Source: Okeanomitos corallinicola TIOX110 (lineage in GTDB: Bacteria > Cyanobacteriota > Cyanobacteriia > Cyanobacteriales > Nostocaceae). From it: DNA of 64,000 nt. The notes under the pieces are model-generated. The model had not been told where the DNA came from. It did no database searches and saw only the letters and a program-made list of their open reading frames with translations. The stretch spans positions 1,157,318 to 1,221,317 of the forward strand of contig NZ_CP150886.1 of NCBI RefSeq assembly GCF_038050375.1. Direction: 5' to 3'. Below are positions 52,259-62,470 of the stretch, piece after piece (position 1 is the stretch's first letter; each line of letters starts with the position of its first letter). The position numbers and the translations under genes were made by a program.

Positions 52259-53320
52259 ATGTTTATGTCAAGACGAGACTTTGAGAGAGACGTTGACAGA
52301 GACTTTGAATATATTCGAGAATGTGGAAAAGTCGGTAAAACATCAGCTAAACCAACTCCTGGTGTCCTCTTAATTGGTGGTGCAGAAGGTAAAAAATCAG
52401 GAGAAGATGCAGCTACAAAATGGTTTTTAAAACGAGCAGATAAAGGTAATTTAATAGTGCTGCGGACGGGTGGACTTGGTAGACAAGCTGACTGGGTTTG
52501 TGATAGTTATAGAGATTTAATTGGTTCTGCTGCGGAACTTTCCATAGATAGTCGAGATGCAGCAGATGATCCAGAAGTGATTGAATATCTGCGTCAAGCA
52601 GACGCAATATTTATAGCAGGTGGTGATCAAAATGCCTATGAAGATTATTGGGAAGGAACAAAAGTAGAAGATACACTCAATTATTTAATTAATGAAAAAA
52701 AGATTCCCATTGCGGGAACTAGCGCAGGGATGGCAATTTTAGGAGATTATTATTATGTACCTTCCCACCGTGGTGTCATCAGTTCAGAAATTTTAGATGA
52801 TCCTTTTCATCACAATACAAAAGATATTTACCGTAGTGATTTTATTAGAGTTCCATATCTGAAAAATGTGATTACTGACACTCATTTAGATAGGGTTAAT
52901 CACAACCATCCAGAACCAAGATATGGAAGAATTTTTGGATTATTAGCTAGAGTTGTTTCTGATAGTAATCGCCTTTCTGTATTTGCTATTGGTTTAGAAG
53001 AAGGTGCATTTGTTGCTATTGATGAAAAAGGGATTGCTAAAGTATTTGGTAATGGTGAAAGCAAAGGACAAGATGCCTATTTTCTGCAAACTAATAGTGG
53101 ATTACCCGAAAAAGTAGAACGGGATTTACCAGTTATTTGGAATCATAATGGTAAAGCCGTAAAAGTTTATAGAATTGCTGGTACACCAGAAGGAAGTGGA
53201 CATTTTGATCTGAATAATTGGTCAAATGCTAAAGGTGGAAGTTGGGAATATTGGTTTACTACTGGTGGGTCTGCTGGTTTTAAACGCAACAAAATTAATG
53301 AATCTGAAAATAATGATTAG
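52259..53320 (+). CDS. Cyanophycinase-like peptidase (S51 family)
   Basis: A 353-residue protein of peptidase family S51. The nucleophile motif is IAGTSAGMAILGDYY, with GVLLIGGAEGKKSG at the start of the fold and AIFIAGGDQNAYEDYW before the nucleophile. Classical cyanophycinase (CphB), which cuts the Arg-Asp storage polymer cyanophycin to dipeptides, is shorter (about 270-300 residues) and starts GGAEDK; this protein differs there and has an extra C-terminal part, so it may be a paralogue with another specificity. It has no signal peptide. It neighbours the heterocyst glycolipid genes, and cyanophycin is stored at heterocyst poles. Confidence 0.8.
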   Translation: MFMSRRDFERDVDRDFEYIRECGKVGKTSAKPTPGVLLIGGAEGKKSGEDAATKWFLKRADKGNLIVLRTGGLGRQADWVCDSYRDLIGSAAELSIDSRDAADDPEVIEYLRQADAIFIAGGDQNAYEDYWEGTKVEDTLNYLINEKKIPIAGTSAGMAILGDYYYVPSHRGVISSEILDDPFHHNTKDIYRSDFIRVPYLKNVITDTHLDRVNHNHPEPRYGRIFGLLARVVSDSNRLSVFAIGLEEGAFVAIDEKGIAKVFGNGESKGQDAYFLQTNSGLPEKVERDLPVIWNHNGKAVKVYRIAGTPEGSGHFDLNNWSNAKGGSWEYWFTTGGSAGFKRNKINESENND

Positions 53321-53413
53321 TTTGAGATAGGTAAGTGGGGAGATGGGGATAACAAATTTATTTTTTTCCCCTCATACCGTTTCACTTGAATAATGATACA
53401 CATACTTGAGTCA

Positions 53414-53434
53414 GGGTTTAGCAGTGCTAAACCC
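53414..53434. repeat. Dispersed palindrome GGGTTTAGCA-N-TGCTAAACCC, second copy
   Basis: Same 10-bp arms as 23908-23928. It lies between the convergent cyanophycinase-like gene and the hetN homologue and may serve as a terminator. Confidence 0.85.
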
Positions 53435-53489
53435 CTACAAAAAATTATATGTATTAGGATTTGTATGAATTGCCATAACACCTTAATTT

Positions 53490-54293
53490 TTAATCATTTT
53501 CCTGCATACGTCTCACAACTTTTGTGACCAAATTTCTAGGGAAAAACCCGACCACTTTGGCAAAAATTTTATTGACAAGTCCAGGAATAACTATTGTTTT
53601 ACCTCCCATTAAAGCATCATATCCCATCTGAGCGACAGTTTTAGCATCCATCATTTTTTGACCTTTCAGCAGTTTAGAATCTACCATTCCTGTCCGTTCA
53701 TGAAATGCAGAAACTGTTGAACCAGGACATAGAACTGTTACAGTTACTCCTGTATTTTCTAACTCATTAGCAATAGCTTCGGAAAAAGATAAAACATAAG
53801 CTTTTGTGGCAAAATAAACCGCCATTAATGGACCAGGTTGAAAAGCTGCCGCCGAGGAAACATTTAATATTTTACCTTTACCTTTTTTGACCATCTCTTT
53901 GAGAAATAATTTAGTTAGATGGGTCAAACAAACCAGGTTTACCTGTAACATTTCTAGTTCAGATCCCAGATTGGTTTCATTAAATAATCCGTAAGTACCA
54001 AATCCTGCATTATTTACTAACACATCAACTTCAACATTAGCTTTTTGCAATTCTGAAAAAATTTCACTAGGTGCTGTAGATATAGATAGATCTTTAACAA
54101 TCGTAGTTACAAAAATATCAAATTTTCTCTTGAAATTAATAGCTATTTCTAGTAATCTAAGTTCATTTCTATCTATTAATACTAAGTTATAGTTATTAGC
54201 TGCAAAAATACAAGCTAATTCGTAGCCAATTCCACTGGCTGCTCCAGTAATAAGAGCAGTTTCTTGACCTTGTGTTTTAGCTTTTATTTTCAT
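53490..54293 (-). CDS. hetN: HetN-type short-chain dehydrogenase lacking the RGSGR motif
   Basis: A 267-residue ketoacyl-reductase-like SDR with TGAASGIG cofactor loop, NNAG, and the catalytic Ser-Tyr-Lys set (LNVSSAAAF, then YFATK with 13-residue Ser-Tyr spacing). Its place at the end of the hgl cluster, next to hglB/hetM, is that of hetN in Anabaena, where HetN maintains heterocyst spacing through an internal RGSGR peptide six residues before the catalytic Ser. Here the same position reads KGKGK. The protein may act only in glycolipid synthesis. A GTG seven codons upstream (54314) is an alternative start. Confidence 0.85.
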   Translation of the reverse strand: MKIKAKTQGQETALITGAASGIGYELACIFAANNYNLVLIDRNELRLLEIAINFKRKFDIFVTTIVKDLSISTAPSEIFSELQKANVEVDVLVNNAGFGTYGLFNETNLGSELEMLQVNLVCLTHLTKLFLKEMVKKGKGKILNVSSAAAFQPGPLMAVYFATKAYVLSFSEAIANELENTGVTVTVLCPGSTVSAFHERTGMVDSKLLKGQKMMDAKTVAQMGYDALMGGKTIVIPGLVNKIFAKVVGFFPRNLVTKVVRRMQEND

Positions 54294-54389
54294 ATTAAAA
54301 ATGGTGATATTCACCTGAAAGTATTAGCAATTCAATGGTGCTAAACTGATTATAGGGTGGGTATTTTCCACCCCAGATATGTGACTAAA

Positions 54390-55883
54390 TTAAACCAAAC
54401 TCAAGAAACCTGTTTGCATTAAGTAAGAAGTGTAGGTAATCAATAATTGTGAGTCAATTGGTGGACAAACAATAGAACTGCCTTTCAATGCTTCTAAGGT
54501 TGCTTCACAACTAATAATTGGTCTTCTTGCTTGCAAATACAAATCAGGAATAGTGATTTGTTCATCAGACCAACGCTCTAATAAAAATGGTCTTAGAGTA
54601 TATAATGGATTATCCTCGTCAGTGACATTATTGATTAAATCAGATTGCCATTGTTCGTAGGGAATCATTTCTAAGGAAAACCCAAAAGTGCGTATCCATT
54701 CCACCAAAGATTTTAAAGAAGCGGGTTGGGGATGTTGTAAATGGAAGGCTTGACCAATGGATTTTTCCTGTCTGGATAAATAAACAACAGCTTTACTTAC
54801 ATAGTCTACAGGAGACATATCTAACATATAATCTACATCAGGGAATGAACCCATTTGTAGACAACCTTTAATCATTAAATTGATAAAGTCATGGGTATTG
54901 CAAATTCCAGTTTTGCTATCTCCAGAAATTAAAGGTGGTCTGTAGATTGTAATTGGTAATCCTCTATCACCAGCAATTTTAACTAACTTCTCAGCTACCC
55001 ATTTTGTTTGAGAATAACCTAAGAAAATACCCTGCCAATCATCAAAGTTATCTTGTTCTTTAACTACCTGACCAGCGTAAGCATTAGATTCAAAAACAGC
55101 AACACTAGAAACATAATGTACAGGTTTAACTTTAGTTTGACAAGCTAACCTTAAAACTTCTTGTGTTCCTAAAACATTAGCGGCTTTTAATGCTGGATAG
55201 GGATAAACATAATTCAGTAAAGCAGCACTATGATAAATGGTATCAATGTTAGCAGATAAGTCATTAAATTGCTGTTGACTCATACCTAAAAGTGATTGTG
55301 CTAAGTCACCAATAATGGGTATTAGTCGGGAACTATATTTATCATCCCAGACAGCATATTGTTGGAGATTTTTTGTTAATTTGCTTTTGGCTTCAGCAAC
55401 ATTAGCCGCACGTACTAAACAATAGATATTTGCTTGAGTTTCTGCTAGGAGTTCCTTGATGATAAATGCACCTAAATAACCTGTTCCTCCAGTTAAAAAG
55501 ATATTTTGGGGATTAGTAATAGAAACAGCATTATTACCCACTGGTTGAATAGTTGGGTCTAATACGGCTTCAGCACCTAAATCTAAAAATGGAAGAGCAA
55601 TATTAGCATCTTTTACTTGAGATTCTCCTGATACTTCTTCCGATAAACGTTGAGAGAGTGTAGCAATAGTTGGGTAATGCCAAAGTAAAACAGGAGAAGG
55701 TTTAAAACCTAGTAAATTTTCCAATTTACTGATAATAATCATAGCTTGGGCTGAATCCAAACCATAATTTTCTAAATTTTCTTCTACATCTATTTCCTCT
55801 GATGTAGTTGCTAAAATTTCAGCTAAATTAGATACCAGGCAAGATTGAATCTCTTCGGCAGTATAAGTATTTTTTAAACTCAT
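54390..55883 (-). CDS. hglB: HglB/HetM: acyl carrier protein fused to thioester reductase
   Basis: A 497-residue protein: ACP domain (about 8-82) with phosphopantetheine site S44 in [10 protein letters not shown], then an SDR-type thioester reductase (about 125-490) with TGGTGYLG (131-138) and [11 protein letters not shown]. It releases the finished heterocyst glycolipid chain reductively as an alcohol. It is called hetM or hglB in Anabaena. It is separated by 2 bp from the upstream PfaD-type gene, so both are co-translated. Length matches known HetM. Confidence 0.93.
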   Translation of the reverse strand: MSLKNTYTAEEIQSCLVSNLAEILATTSEEIDVEENLENYGLDSAQAMIIISKLENLLGFKPSPVLLWHYPTIATLSQRLSEEVSGESQVKDANIALPFLDLGAEAVLDPTIQPVGNNAVSITNPQNIFLTGGTGYLGAFIIKELLAETQANIYCLVRAANVAEAKSKLTKNLQQYAVWDDKYSSRLIPIIGDLAQSLLGMSQQQFNDLSANIDTIYHSAALLNYVYPYPALKAANVLGTQEVLRLACQTKVKPVHYVSSVAVFESNAYAGQVVKEQDNFDDWQGIFLGYSQTKWVAEKLVKIAGDRGLPITIYRPPLISGDSKTGICNTHDFINLMIKGCLQMGSFPDVDYMLDMSPVDYVSKAVVYLSRQEKSIGQAFHLQHPQPASLKSLVEWIRTFGFSLEMIPYEQWQSDLINNVTDEDNPLYTLRPFLLERWSDEQITIPDLYLQARRPIISCEATLEALKGSSIVCPPIDSQLLITYTSYLMQTGFLSLV

Positions 55884-55885
55884 GT

Positions 55886-57556
55886 TTACATCTCCAATGT
55901 AGAATGAACAGGTTGATATTGACTGTAGAAATTAGGAATTTGCAAACCCTGAAACTTTAAATTTTGAATACGATATAAAAAGGCTGTTCCTAACATAATG
56001 TGATGGGCAACATCAACAACATGACGATTTTCAGGTTTGGCTAGATAAGAACCATTTACCCAGTCATTAAAACCACCCATAGCAGGACCACACCAAATTT
56101 GGTAATCTACTTCTCGACCTTTTTCACCGCTACTAGACCAACGAGAAGATAAGCCTAAATACCAGCGGAAAATTAAAGCCATTTTTAATTTTGGATTATT
56201 CACAGCTTTACCTAATTTTTCAGGGTTTTTCTGTGATAAATAAGCAGCTGTTCCTTCCCAAACTTCAGCAATAGTTTTCCGGAAGATTTGTTTTTCTAAC
56301 TTCTCTCTTTCGGCTATGGGAATATCTTCAATTGATTCATAAGAGCGGTATATTTCATATAGTTTTTGCGCTCGCATAGGAAACATTGTACCGCGTTTTA
56401 AGACTTGCAATTTAACTCCCATTTCAAACATATCTGCGGCGGGAGCCATCATCATATCAGCCATTTGAGCTTGGGCTAATAACTTTTTGGTATATGCACA
56501 AGCTCCGGATTCAATGCAGGATTGATTAATTGAACCAGTCACAATATAAGCAGCACCCATTATAAAAGCAGCTAATGCTGATTCTGGTGTTCCAATTCCT
56601 CCTGCTACTCCCACTCGAATGGGTTTTTCGTAATTATATTGTGCTTGAATTTCGTCCCTTAAACTAATAATTGAAGGTAGTAAACATACTAAGGGACGAT
56701 TATCTGTATGACCACCCGAATCAGCTTCTACGGTAATATCATCAGCCATTGGTACTTTGCTGGCTAAACTTGCTTGTAATTCACTAATTAGCCCTTTTTC
56801 AAGTAATTCTTTGACAATTCTTGCGGGTGCTGGTTGTAAAAATTTAGTTGCAACCTCACGACGAGAAATTTTAGCAATGACCTTATTTTTGATTTCAATT
56901 TGATGATTAACATTTAAACTTAATCCAGCAATTCGATAATAAACGATGTTAGGAGTTAAGTCTAAAAATGCTGATGCTTCTACTGTGTCTACGCCATATT
57001 TTAGATATAATTCTACAGCTTTTTTTTCTATTGCTTGGTCATTAGGACTGTGAATTAAATTAAAGCAATAAGGACCATTAGGTAGGGCTGTTTGTATATT
57101 TTGAATGGCTTTTTCTAGTTTTTCTGGAGGTAAACCACCTGCACCAAAAGAACCTAAAAGTTTTTGTTTTCCTAGTGCAATTACCATTTCTTCAGAAGCA
57201 ATTCCTCCAGCCATTGCACCTGTCATGTAGGCATATTTGACATCATGAACTTTGAGAAAGTTTGGGTCGCCAAATTGTTGTAGTCCTAAAGGTGGTAATG
57301 ATATTAACAATTCTGCTTGTTCAGAAGCAACATTATGAGCTGGTGTTAAATAACCATCATTAGTCACGCCTATATTACCTGCTATTTTAACTACATAACA
57401 TGGCTTTTCTAGGGTAAGTAATTTTTCTTTGATGGCAGTTGTTGCAAATGCAATACAATCTCCTGAACCTCTCCAATTTTGGTTTTGGTAGTTGGAGATT
57501 TTGGAGAAAGTTAGTCCGTTATTATGTTTGTTTAGTACCGTATTAAATGCTGTCAC
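55886..57556 (-). CDS. PfaD-type trans-acting enoyl reductase
   Basis: A 556-residue flavin-dependent TIM-barrel enzyme of the PfaD/2-nitropropane dioxygenase-like family. PfaD reduces enoyl intermediates in trans for polyunsaturated fatty acid synthases. Signature segments are [57 protein letters not shown] and [21 protein letters not shown]. It lies between hglC and hglB and should supply enoyl reduction for the glycolipid chain, since the visible synthase parts show no ER domain. Confidence 0.92.
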   Translation of the reverse strand: MTAFNTVLNKHNNGLTFSKISNYQNQNWRGSGDCIAFATTAIKEKLLTLEKPCYVVKIAGNIGVTNDGYLTPAHNVASEQAELLISLPPLGLQQFGDPNFLKVHDVKYAYMTGAMAGGIASEEMVIALGKQKLLGSFGAGGLPPEKLEKAIQNIQTALPNGPYCFNLIHSPNDQAIEKKAVELYLKYGVDTVEASAFLDLTPNIVYYRIAGLSLNVNHQIEIKNKVIAKISRREVATKFLQPAPARIVKELLEKGLISELQASLASKVPMADDITVEADSGGHTDNRPLVCLLPSIISLRDEIQAQYNYEKPIRVGVAGGIGTPESALAAFIMGAAYIVTGSINQSCIESGACAYTKKLLAQAQMADMMMAPAADMFEMGVKLQVLKRGTMFPMRAQKLYEIYRSYESIEDIPIAEREKLEKQIFRKTIAEVWEGTAAYLSQKNPEKLGKAVNNPKLKMALIFRWYLGLSSRWSSSGEKGREVDYQIWCGPAMGGFNDWVNGSYLAKPENRHVVDVAHHIMLGTAFLYRIQNLKFQGLQIPNFYSQYQPVHSTLEM

Positions 57557-57669
57557 GGTAATTTTTTCCTCAATTGGTAAGAGATTTTAGCGGTTGGGTT
57601 AACTTAGGAAAACCCAATATTTTGAATAATTTGTTGGGTGGTGATGTCACTGAACCCAACTTGCAAGAA

Positions 57670-60600
57670 TTATTTTTCTTGTTGTAGTAAGTTTTGAGCG
57701 CAAGCTAGTTGCAGTTGAATGATTTCACTCATTTGTTGACTGAATTCTTTTCTAGCTTCTAAAAAGCTAGTGTGTGCTGTTGTTAATTTTGAGTTGTTGC
57801 TAGTCAGTTTTTGATACTGTGATATTTTTAAATCATTCATCTGAATTTTAGGAATTGGGTTTTGACATGAGAATTTATGATTACAGGTTGCTTCAGAAGA
57901 TTTTAATTCTTCTTGTGGTTTGAAACGGTTATCCATGATCGTTTTCATGGTTATTTTTTCTGGTTGTGGGTAAATGTGACTGGGTTTAATTTGGGATGAT
58001 GGTTGGAGAGAATTGGTGATTTTATACTCTCTATGATTAGTAATTTGTTCTGATTTTTGATTGGGATCTTTTTGGAAAATTTTTCGGTTTTCTGTGTTCA
58101 GAATTTCAGCAGTTATGGAGTTTCCACCTAGTAAAACTTTTCTCAAGGTAGCTTTATTGTTTTTTGTTGTTGCGAGGGAAAGATTATACAAGGGAGAAAT
58201 ATCTAATTTCACTCGATGACTAAGGAGTTTTGCTAGTGCTTTAATGATGGATGTATGGTCATCTATACCACGACGATTTAAAGATACAGTGATATGTTCT
58301 TGGTTGCCTAAAATTTTATTTATCCACCTTGAACACATCCCACCAGCACCAGCTTCAATAAATACTTTTGCGCCGTCTTTATAAACACGATTTACTAACC
58401 GGGGAAAGTCTAATTCTTGACATAATCCTTTGGCAATATTATGGGCAATTACTTCACTCTCCAGGCTAATTGGTTGATATTCAGCCGCAGAATAACAGGT
58501 GACTCCAGGAATGTTTTGTGCTGGTACGTTGTTAATTTTGAATATTTCTGAGTATTCTGACTGCATTGCTGGTGCATGAATCACATGATCAAATGGTGCA
58601 GGAAATGCGTTACATCCCAGTTTTTTAATCACTCGTTCACAAGCAGCTGGTTCACCAGCAATTAATACTTCTTCTGGTGTATTAATCTGGGTTAAATAAA
58701 CACGGGTTTCACTTTTTATTGCTTCTCTTACCTGTGTAGCACTGGTCATGAGAACGTAGTTACTCCACAAATTTTGATGATCATTAGCAGGGTTTTTTGG
58801 TAGTTGCCAATACTCTCTCACTGCATTTTTCTGTCCAGATAATCTATCACCAAATAATGCTGAGGAGTTAAAGGTATTACTTCCTTGATAAACTTTACTC
58901 CAAATACCTTGGGCAACCATCATACTGGTTTCACCTAAACTGTAACCAAAGATATATTTAGGTTTAATTTGAAAGTCGTTGTTGAGAATTGTCGTGATGA
59001 ATCTGGTAAATAGTATTTCAGCTTCAAACATAGCGATAGAATCATCTAACAATTTCTTCTCTAGTTTTTCTAGCTCTCTGGTAGTTAATTTACTTAGGCA
59101 TCTAGGAAATACTAGTTTCTCTACGTCGGCTGCGCGTTTGTAAAGACTTTTGACAACTGTATCATCAAAGGCATGAGGAAATAAACGAAATAGGGTACGA
59201 CCAATACCTACATAAGTGTTAACAGCGGCAGGATAAACAAAGGCAATTTCACCATTTTTTCCTAGTGGTTTAGGTGTAAAATAACTACCAATAGGAGTTT
59301 GCCAATCTTTGCCATTTGCAAAGGCATTAGTTACTCCTTTTTTAGCGGAGTTTATTTCTTTGAGTAATTCTTTTTGGTTGCGTCCAGTGATTGATAGGGT
59401 ATATTTTGAATCAGAATTTTGCTGAAATTTGATAAATGTCTGACTTGCAGTTGTTTTTAAACATTCACCATTTTCAATAGTTTTTTGCAAATTATCCAGT
59501 GCAGATAATAAGTTAGACTGGTTATCACCAGTAATAGGGAAAAGATTAAATGGTCTTGACTCTAAATAACTACGACTGTGTTCTTGTTGTTGAGTTTCTT
59601 CTGATAAAATCAGATGAGCAAAAGAGCCATCACAACCAATACTATTAATGGCTGAAATTCTACATTTAACATCTTTTTGTAAAAACCAAGGTCTGGACTC
59701 GGTAGCAACATAAAAAGGACTACCTTCCCATACTTGCGGTGTTTTTACACCAGACCAGTTGGGGGTTGCTGGTATATATTTATAGTAAAGAGCCAGGGCT
59801 GTTTTGATTAAACTGGCTATTCCTGAAGCAACAAAGGTATGGCCAATATTAGCTTTGACGCTACCCAAGGCACAATGTAAACCATCACCAACGGGTGGGT
59901 AAGCTTGGAGAATACCGTTAATTTCGGTTTCGTCTTCCTGGGATATACCACTACCGCAGACTTCTAAATAATTTACTGCCTGGGGTTGAATTCCGGCTTG
60001 TTTAAATGCCTGTTTGCAGACTTGGTTGATGGTAGCTGCATCTATGGCCATTGAGGAAGATTGACTGATACTTAAACCATCAATTATTGCATAGATGCGT
60101 TGATTATTCTGCAATGCTGTATCATGTCGTTGCAAAACTACTGCACCTGCACCTTCTCCTACGCTCCAACCATCAGCTTTTTGATCAAAACTGAGGGTAT
60201 TTATGCCTGTATTTATCTTGCCAAATTGACTACGGAGTAAGACATTTTCTACACCACCGGCTAAGTCAACAGCACCTACAACTACTGCATCTACTTCCTG
60301 AGTAGTTAGTAGCATTTCTGCTAATTCTAAAGCTTTAAAAACTGCTGTTTCTACAGCGCTAATAGTGAAGGAAGGACCGGAGAAATTCCAGAGAGAAGAA
60401 ATACGGCTAGCCATAATGTTGCCAACATAACTAACATATTCACCAATATCAACTTGGTGGTGAATACTATTTTTAACTATGCTTTCTAGCTTAGTAACTT
60501 TTTCTGGTGGTAAAGAAATTTCTGCCCCATTTAAACCATCTTTAATTTGCCAAGATGAATTCCACCGTTGTTGTAGTTGGTGTACAGATAATTCTGTATC

Positions 60601-60978
60601 AGCTGCAATAATTACAGCCACATTACTGTTAGGTTTAATTTTACCATCCTTGAGGGCGCGATCGCACACTTTTAATAATAAAGTTTGTTGGGGGTTGATT
60701 TTTTCAACTTCATTAGGAGGGATTTTGTAAGCTAAAGTATCAACTTCAAAATCTTTTATATAAGCACCTTCTGGAGCTTTTCCTGCTTCTAAACCATATT
60801 CTTGCAGTAATTTTTCTTGTTGATCAATTCCATGCCATCTTTTTTCAGGTAAAGGAATAAAATGTTGTTTTCCATCATAAATACTGCTCTCAAAAGCATC
60901 TAGTCCATCGCATTCACCAAAGCAGGCATCCATGCCAACAATTACAATTTTTGCAGCTTTATTTTCTTGGATACTCAT
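57670..60978 (-). CDS. hglC: HglC: degenerate ketosynthase (chain-length-factor-like) plus acyltransferase
   Basis: A 1102-residue polyketide-synthase component for heterocyst glycolipids. Residues about 8-460 form a ketosynthase fold in which the active Cys is Glu (E210 in FTISAVETAV) and the first His is replaced (EVCGSGI, C341), while the second is kept (KANIGH, H380). It therefore resembles a chain-length factor. Residues about 575-920 are an acyltransferase with the nucleophile S680 in GYSLG. The C-terminal about 180 residues are low-complexity and polar. Its start overlaps the hglD stop by 4 bp, so the two proteins are probably made in a fixed ratio. Confidence 0.93.
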   Translation of the reverse strand: MSIQENKAAKIVIVGMDACFGECDGLDAFESSIYDGKQHFIPLPEKRWHGIDQQEKLLQEYGLEAGKAPEGAYIKDFEVDTLAYKIPPNEVEKINPQQTLLLKVCDRALKDGKIKPNSNVAVIIAADTELSVHQLQQRWNSSWQIKDGLNGAEISLPPEKVTKLESIVKNSIHHQVDIGEYVSYVGNIMASRISSLWNFSGPSFTISAVETAVFKALELAEMLLTTQEVDAVVVGAVDLAGGVENVLLRSQFGKINTGINTLSFDQKADGWSVGEGAGAVVLQRHDTALQNNQRIYAIIDGLSISQSSSMAIDAATINQVCKQAFKQAGIQPQAVNYLEVCGSGISQEDETEINGILQAYPPVGDGLHCALGSVKANIGHTFVASGIASLIKTALALYYKYIPATPNWSGVKTPQVWEGSPFYVATESRPWFLQKDVKCRISAINSIGCDGSFAHLILSEETQQQEHSRSYLESRPFNLFPITGDNQSNLLSALDNLQKTIENGECLKTTASQTFIKFQQNSDSKYTLSITGRNQKELLKEINSAKKGVTNAFANGKDWQTPIGSYFTPKPLGKNGEIAFVYPAAVNTYVGIGRTLFRLFPHAFDDTVVKSLYKRAADVEKLVFPRCLSKLTTRELEKLEKKLLDDSIAMFEAEILFTRFITTILNNDFQIKPKYIFGYSLGETSMMVAQGIWSKVYQGSNTFNSSALFGDRLSGQKNAVREYWQLPKNPANDHQNLWSNYVLMTSATQVREAIKSETRVYLTQINTPEEVLIAGEPAACERVIKKLGCNAFPAPFDHVIHAPAMQSEYSEIFKINNVPAQNIPGVTCYSAAEYQPISLESEVIAHNIAKGLCQELDFPRLVNRVYKDGAKVFIEAGAGGMCSRWINKILGNQEHITVSLNRRGIDDHTSIIKALAKLLSHRVKLDISPLYNLSLATTKNNKATLRKVLLGGNSITAEILNTENRKIFQKDPNQKSEQITNHREYKITNSLQPSSQIKPSHIYPQPEKITMKTIMDNRFKPQEELKSSEATCNHKFSCQNPIPKIQMNDLKISQYQKLTSNNSKLTTAHTSFLEARKEFSQQMSEIIQLQLACAQNLLQQEK

Positions 60979-62336
60979 TTGCTTACTTTCCCTTGTTCCA
61001 AAATTAAATGAGAATTAATTCCACCAAATCCAAATGCACTTAAACCAACATATTTAGTTTTTTTACTCTGCCAAGGTGTGGGTGTTCTGATAATGTTGTG
61101 AGGCGACATAACATTATTTTCAGAACCTATAGGTTGACTGACATTAATAGTTGCGGGAATAACATTATTTGACATACTTAAAATTGTCTTGGTTATTCCC
61201 ACCATGCCAGCAGCAACGAGTAAATGACCAACATTATTTTTTGTTGAACCTACTAAAGGCTGGGCTTGATTTTTACCAAAAAAGCCTTCAACAGATTGAG
61301 ATTCGGTGGTATCTCCTAAGAGTGTGCCAGTAGCGTGACACTCTAAATAATCAATTTTTTTGGGGTCAAGTTTTGCCTCAGCATAAGCTCTTTCATAGGC
61401 GGTAATTTGCCCTTGAGCATTAGGACTGAGCAGATGTTTACCCTTACCATCATTAGATAAACCATTACCACAGATTGTTGCTAAAATTTTGTCTCCATCT
61501 CTAACAGCATCACTGTATCTTTTGAGCATTACCATTCCTATACCTTCGGAGGTAATTAAGCCCCGTGATGATTTGTCTAGAGGGCGACTAATGCCGTTAT
61601 CAGGATATCCTTGAATACCTGAAAATAACATTCTTAAAAATAACGGATCTGAAGCACTAATAGCACCAGCTAACATCAAATCTGCTTTACCAGATTGTAA
61701 GTAATGGGATGCTAATTTAATGGCATAAAATGATGATGAACAGGCAGCATCTATACAGCAATGAGTTCCAGAAAGTGCAAAGGCACGGGAAATTATGGCG
61801 GCAGGTAAACCAGAAACCATCGCATTATATGGTGATGCTTTGGCTGTAGTTAATCTACCACCTAAACGGAAATCTTTTTCCTGTAAAAGTTCACTAATGG
61901 CAGGTTCAATTGTTTGCTGATAAATAGGTGCAAATAATTGATTAGATGCCTGAGTTGGTAAAGCTAGAGTTCCTAAAATTACGCCGCATTTAGAGAGTGC
62001 AGATTTATTTCCCCAATAGCCACTGTTAATAATTACTTGTTTCGCTGCATACAGTGACCATTTAAAAGTTTTGTCTAGACTTTCGATAAATTCCCCAGGT
62101 AAATTATACTCCTTGGGGTTAAAGTCAAAGTTACGGATAAATCCACCTTTTAAAAAGTAGAATTTATCCGGTTGACCTTTGGTAGCATCATAAAATATGC
62201 TAGGATCTAAATCTAAATCGGCAACACTAATATCAGATGTTGATTCCTTTGCTGTGCTGAGATTCTGCCAAAATTGTTCAGGATTTTGTGCGTCTGGAAA
62301 GAGACATGATAATCCAATGATGGCTATTTTTTCCAC
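60975..62336 (-). CDS. hglD: HglD: beta-ketoacyl synthase
   Basis: A 453-residue ketosynthase with the full Cys-His-His triad: C199 (IDAACSSSFYAI), H334 (ECHATGTLLGD) and H371 (TKNNVGHLLVAAG). It should carry out the condensation steps, paired with the inactive ketosynthase of HglC. ATGA overlap with hglC indicates translational coupling. A 134-bp spacer with a CAGAGACGCAGAGAG-type repeat separates it from hglE. Confidence 0.94.
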   Translation of the reverse strand: MEKIAIIGLSCLFPDAQNPEQFWQNLSTAKESTSDISVADLDLDPSIFYDATKGQPDKFYFLKGGFIRNFDFNPKEYNLPGEFIESLDKTFKWSLYAAKQVIINSGYWGNKSALSKCGVILGTLALPTQASNQLFAPIYQQTIEPAISELLQEKDFRLGGRLTTAKASPYNAMVSGLPAAIISRAFALSGTHCCIDAACSSSFYAIKLASHYLQSGKADLMLAGAISASDPLFLRMLFSGIQGYPDNGISRPLDKSSRGLITSEGIGMVMLKRYSDAVRDGDKILATICGNGLSNDGKGKHLLSPNAQGQITAYERAYAEAKLDPKKIDYLECHATGTLLGDTTESQSVEGFFGKNQAQPLVGSTKNNVGHLLVAAGMVGITKTILSMSNNVIPATINVSQPIGSENNVMSPHNIIRTPTPWQSKKTKYVGLSAFGFGGINSHLILEQGKVSK

Positions 62337-62470
62337 TTTTGAAATCCTCGTTGGGGTATGAAGGAAATCAGTAATTTTCTCACCCAGAGACGCAGAGAGA
62401 GCTTTTTACTTTTTCCCTTAGTTTTTAGGATTTACGCGATTCCCCCAAACGTGGTTATTCAGTTATCTAT

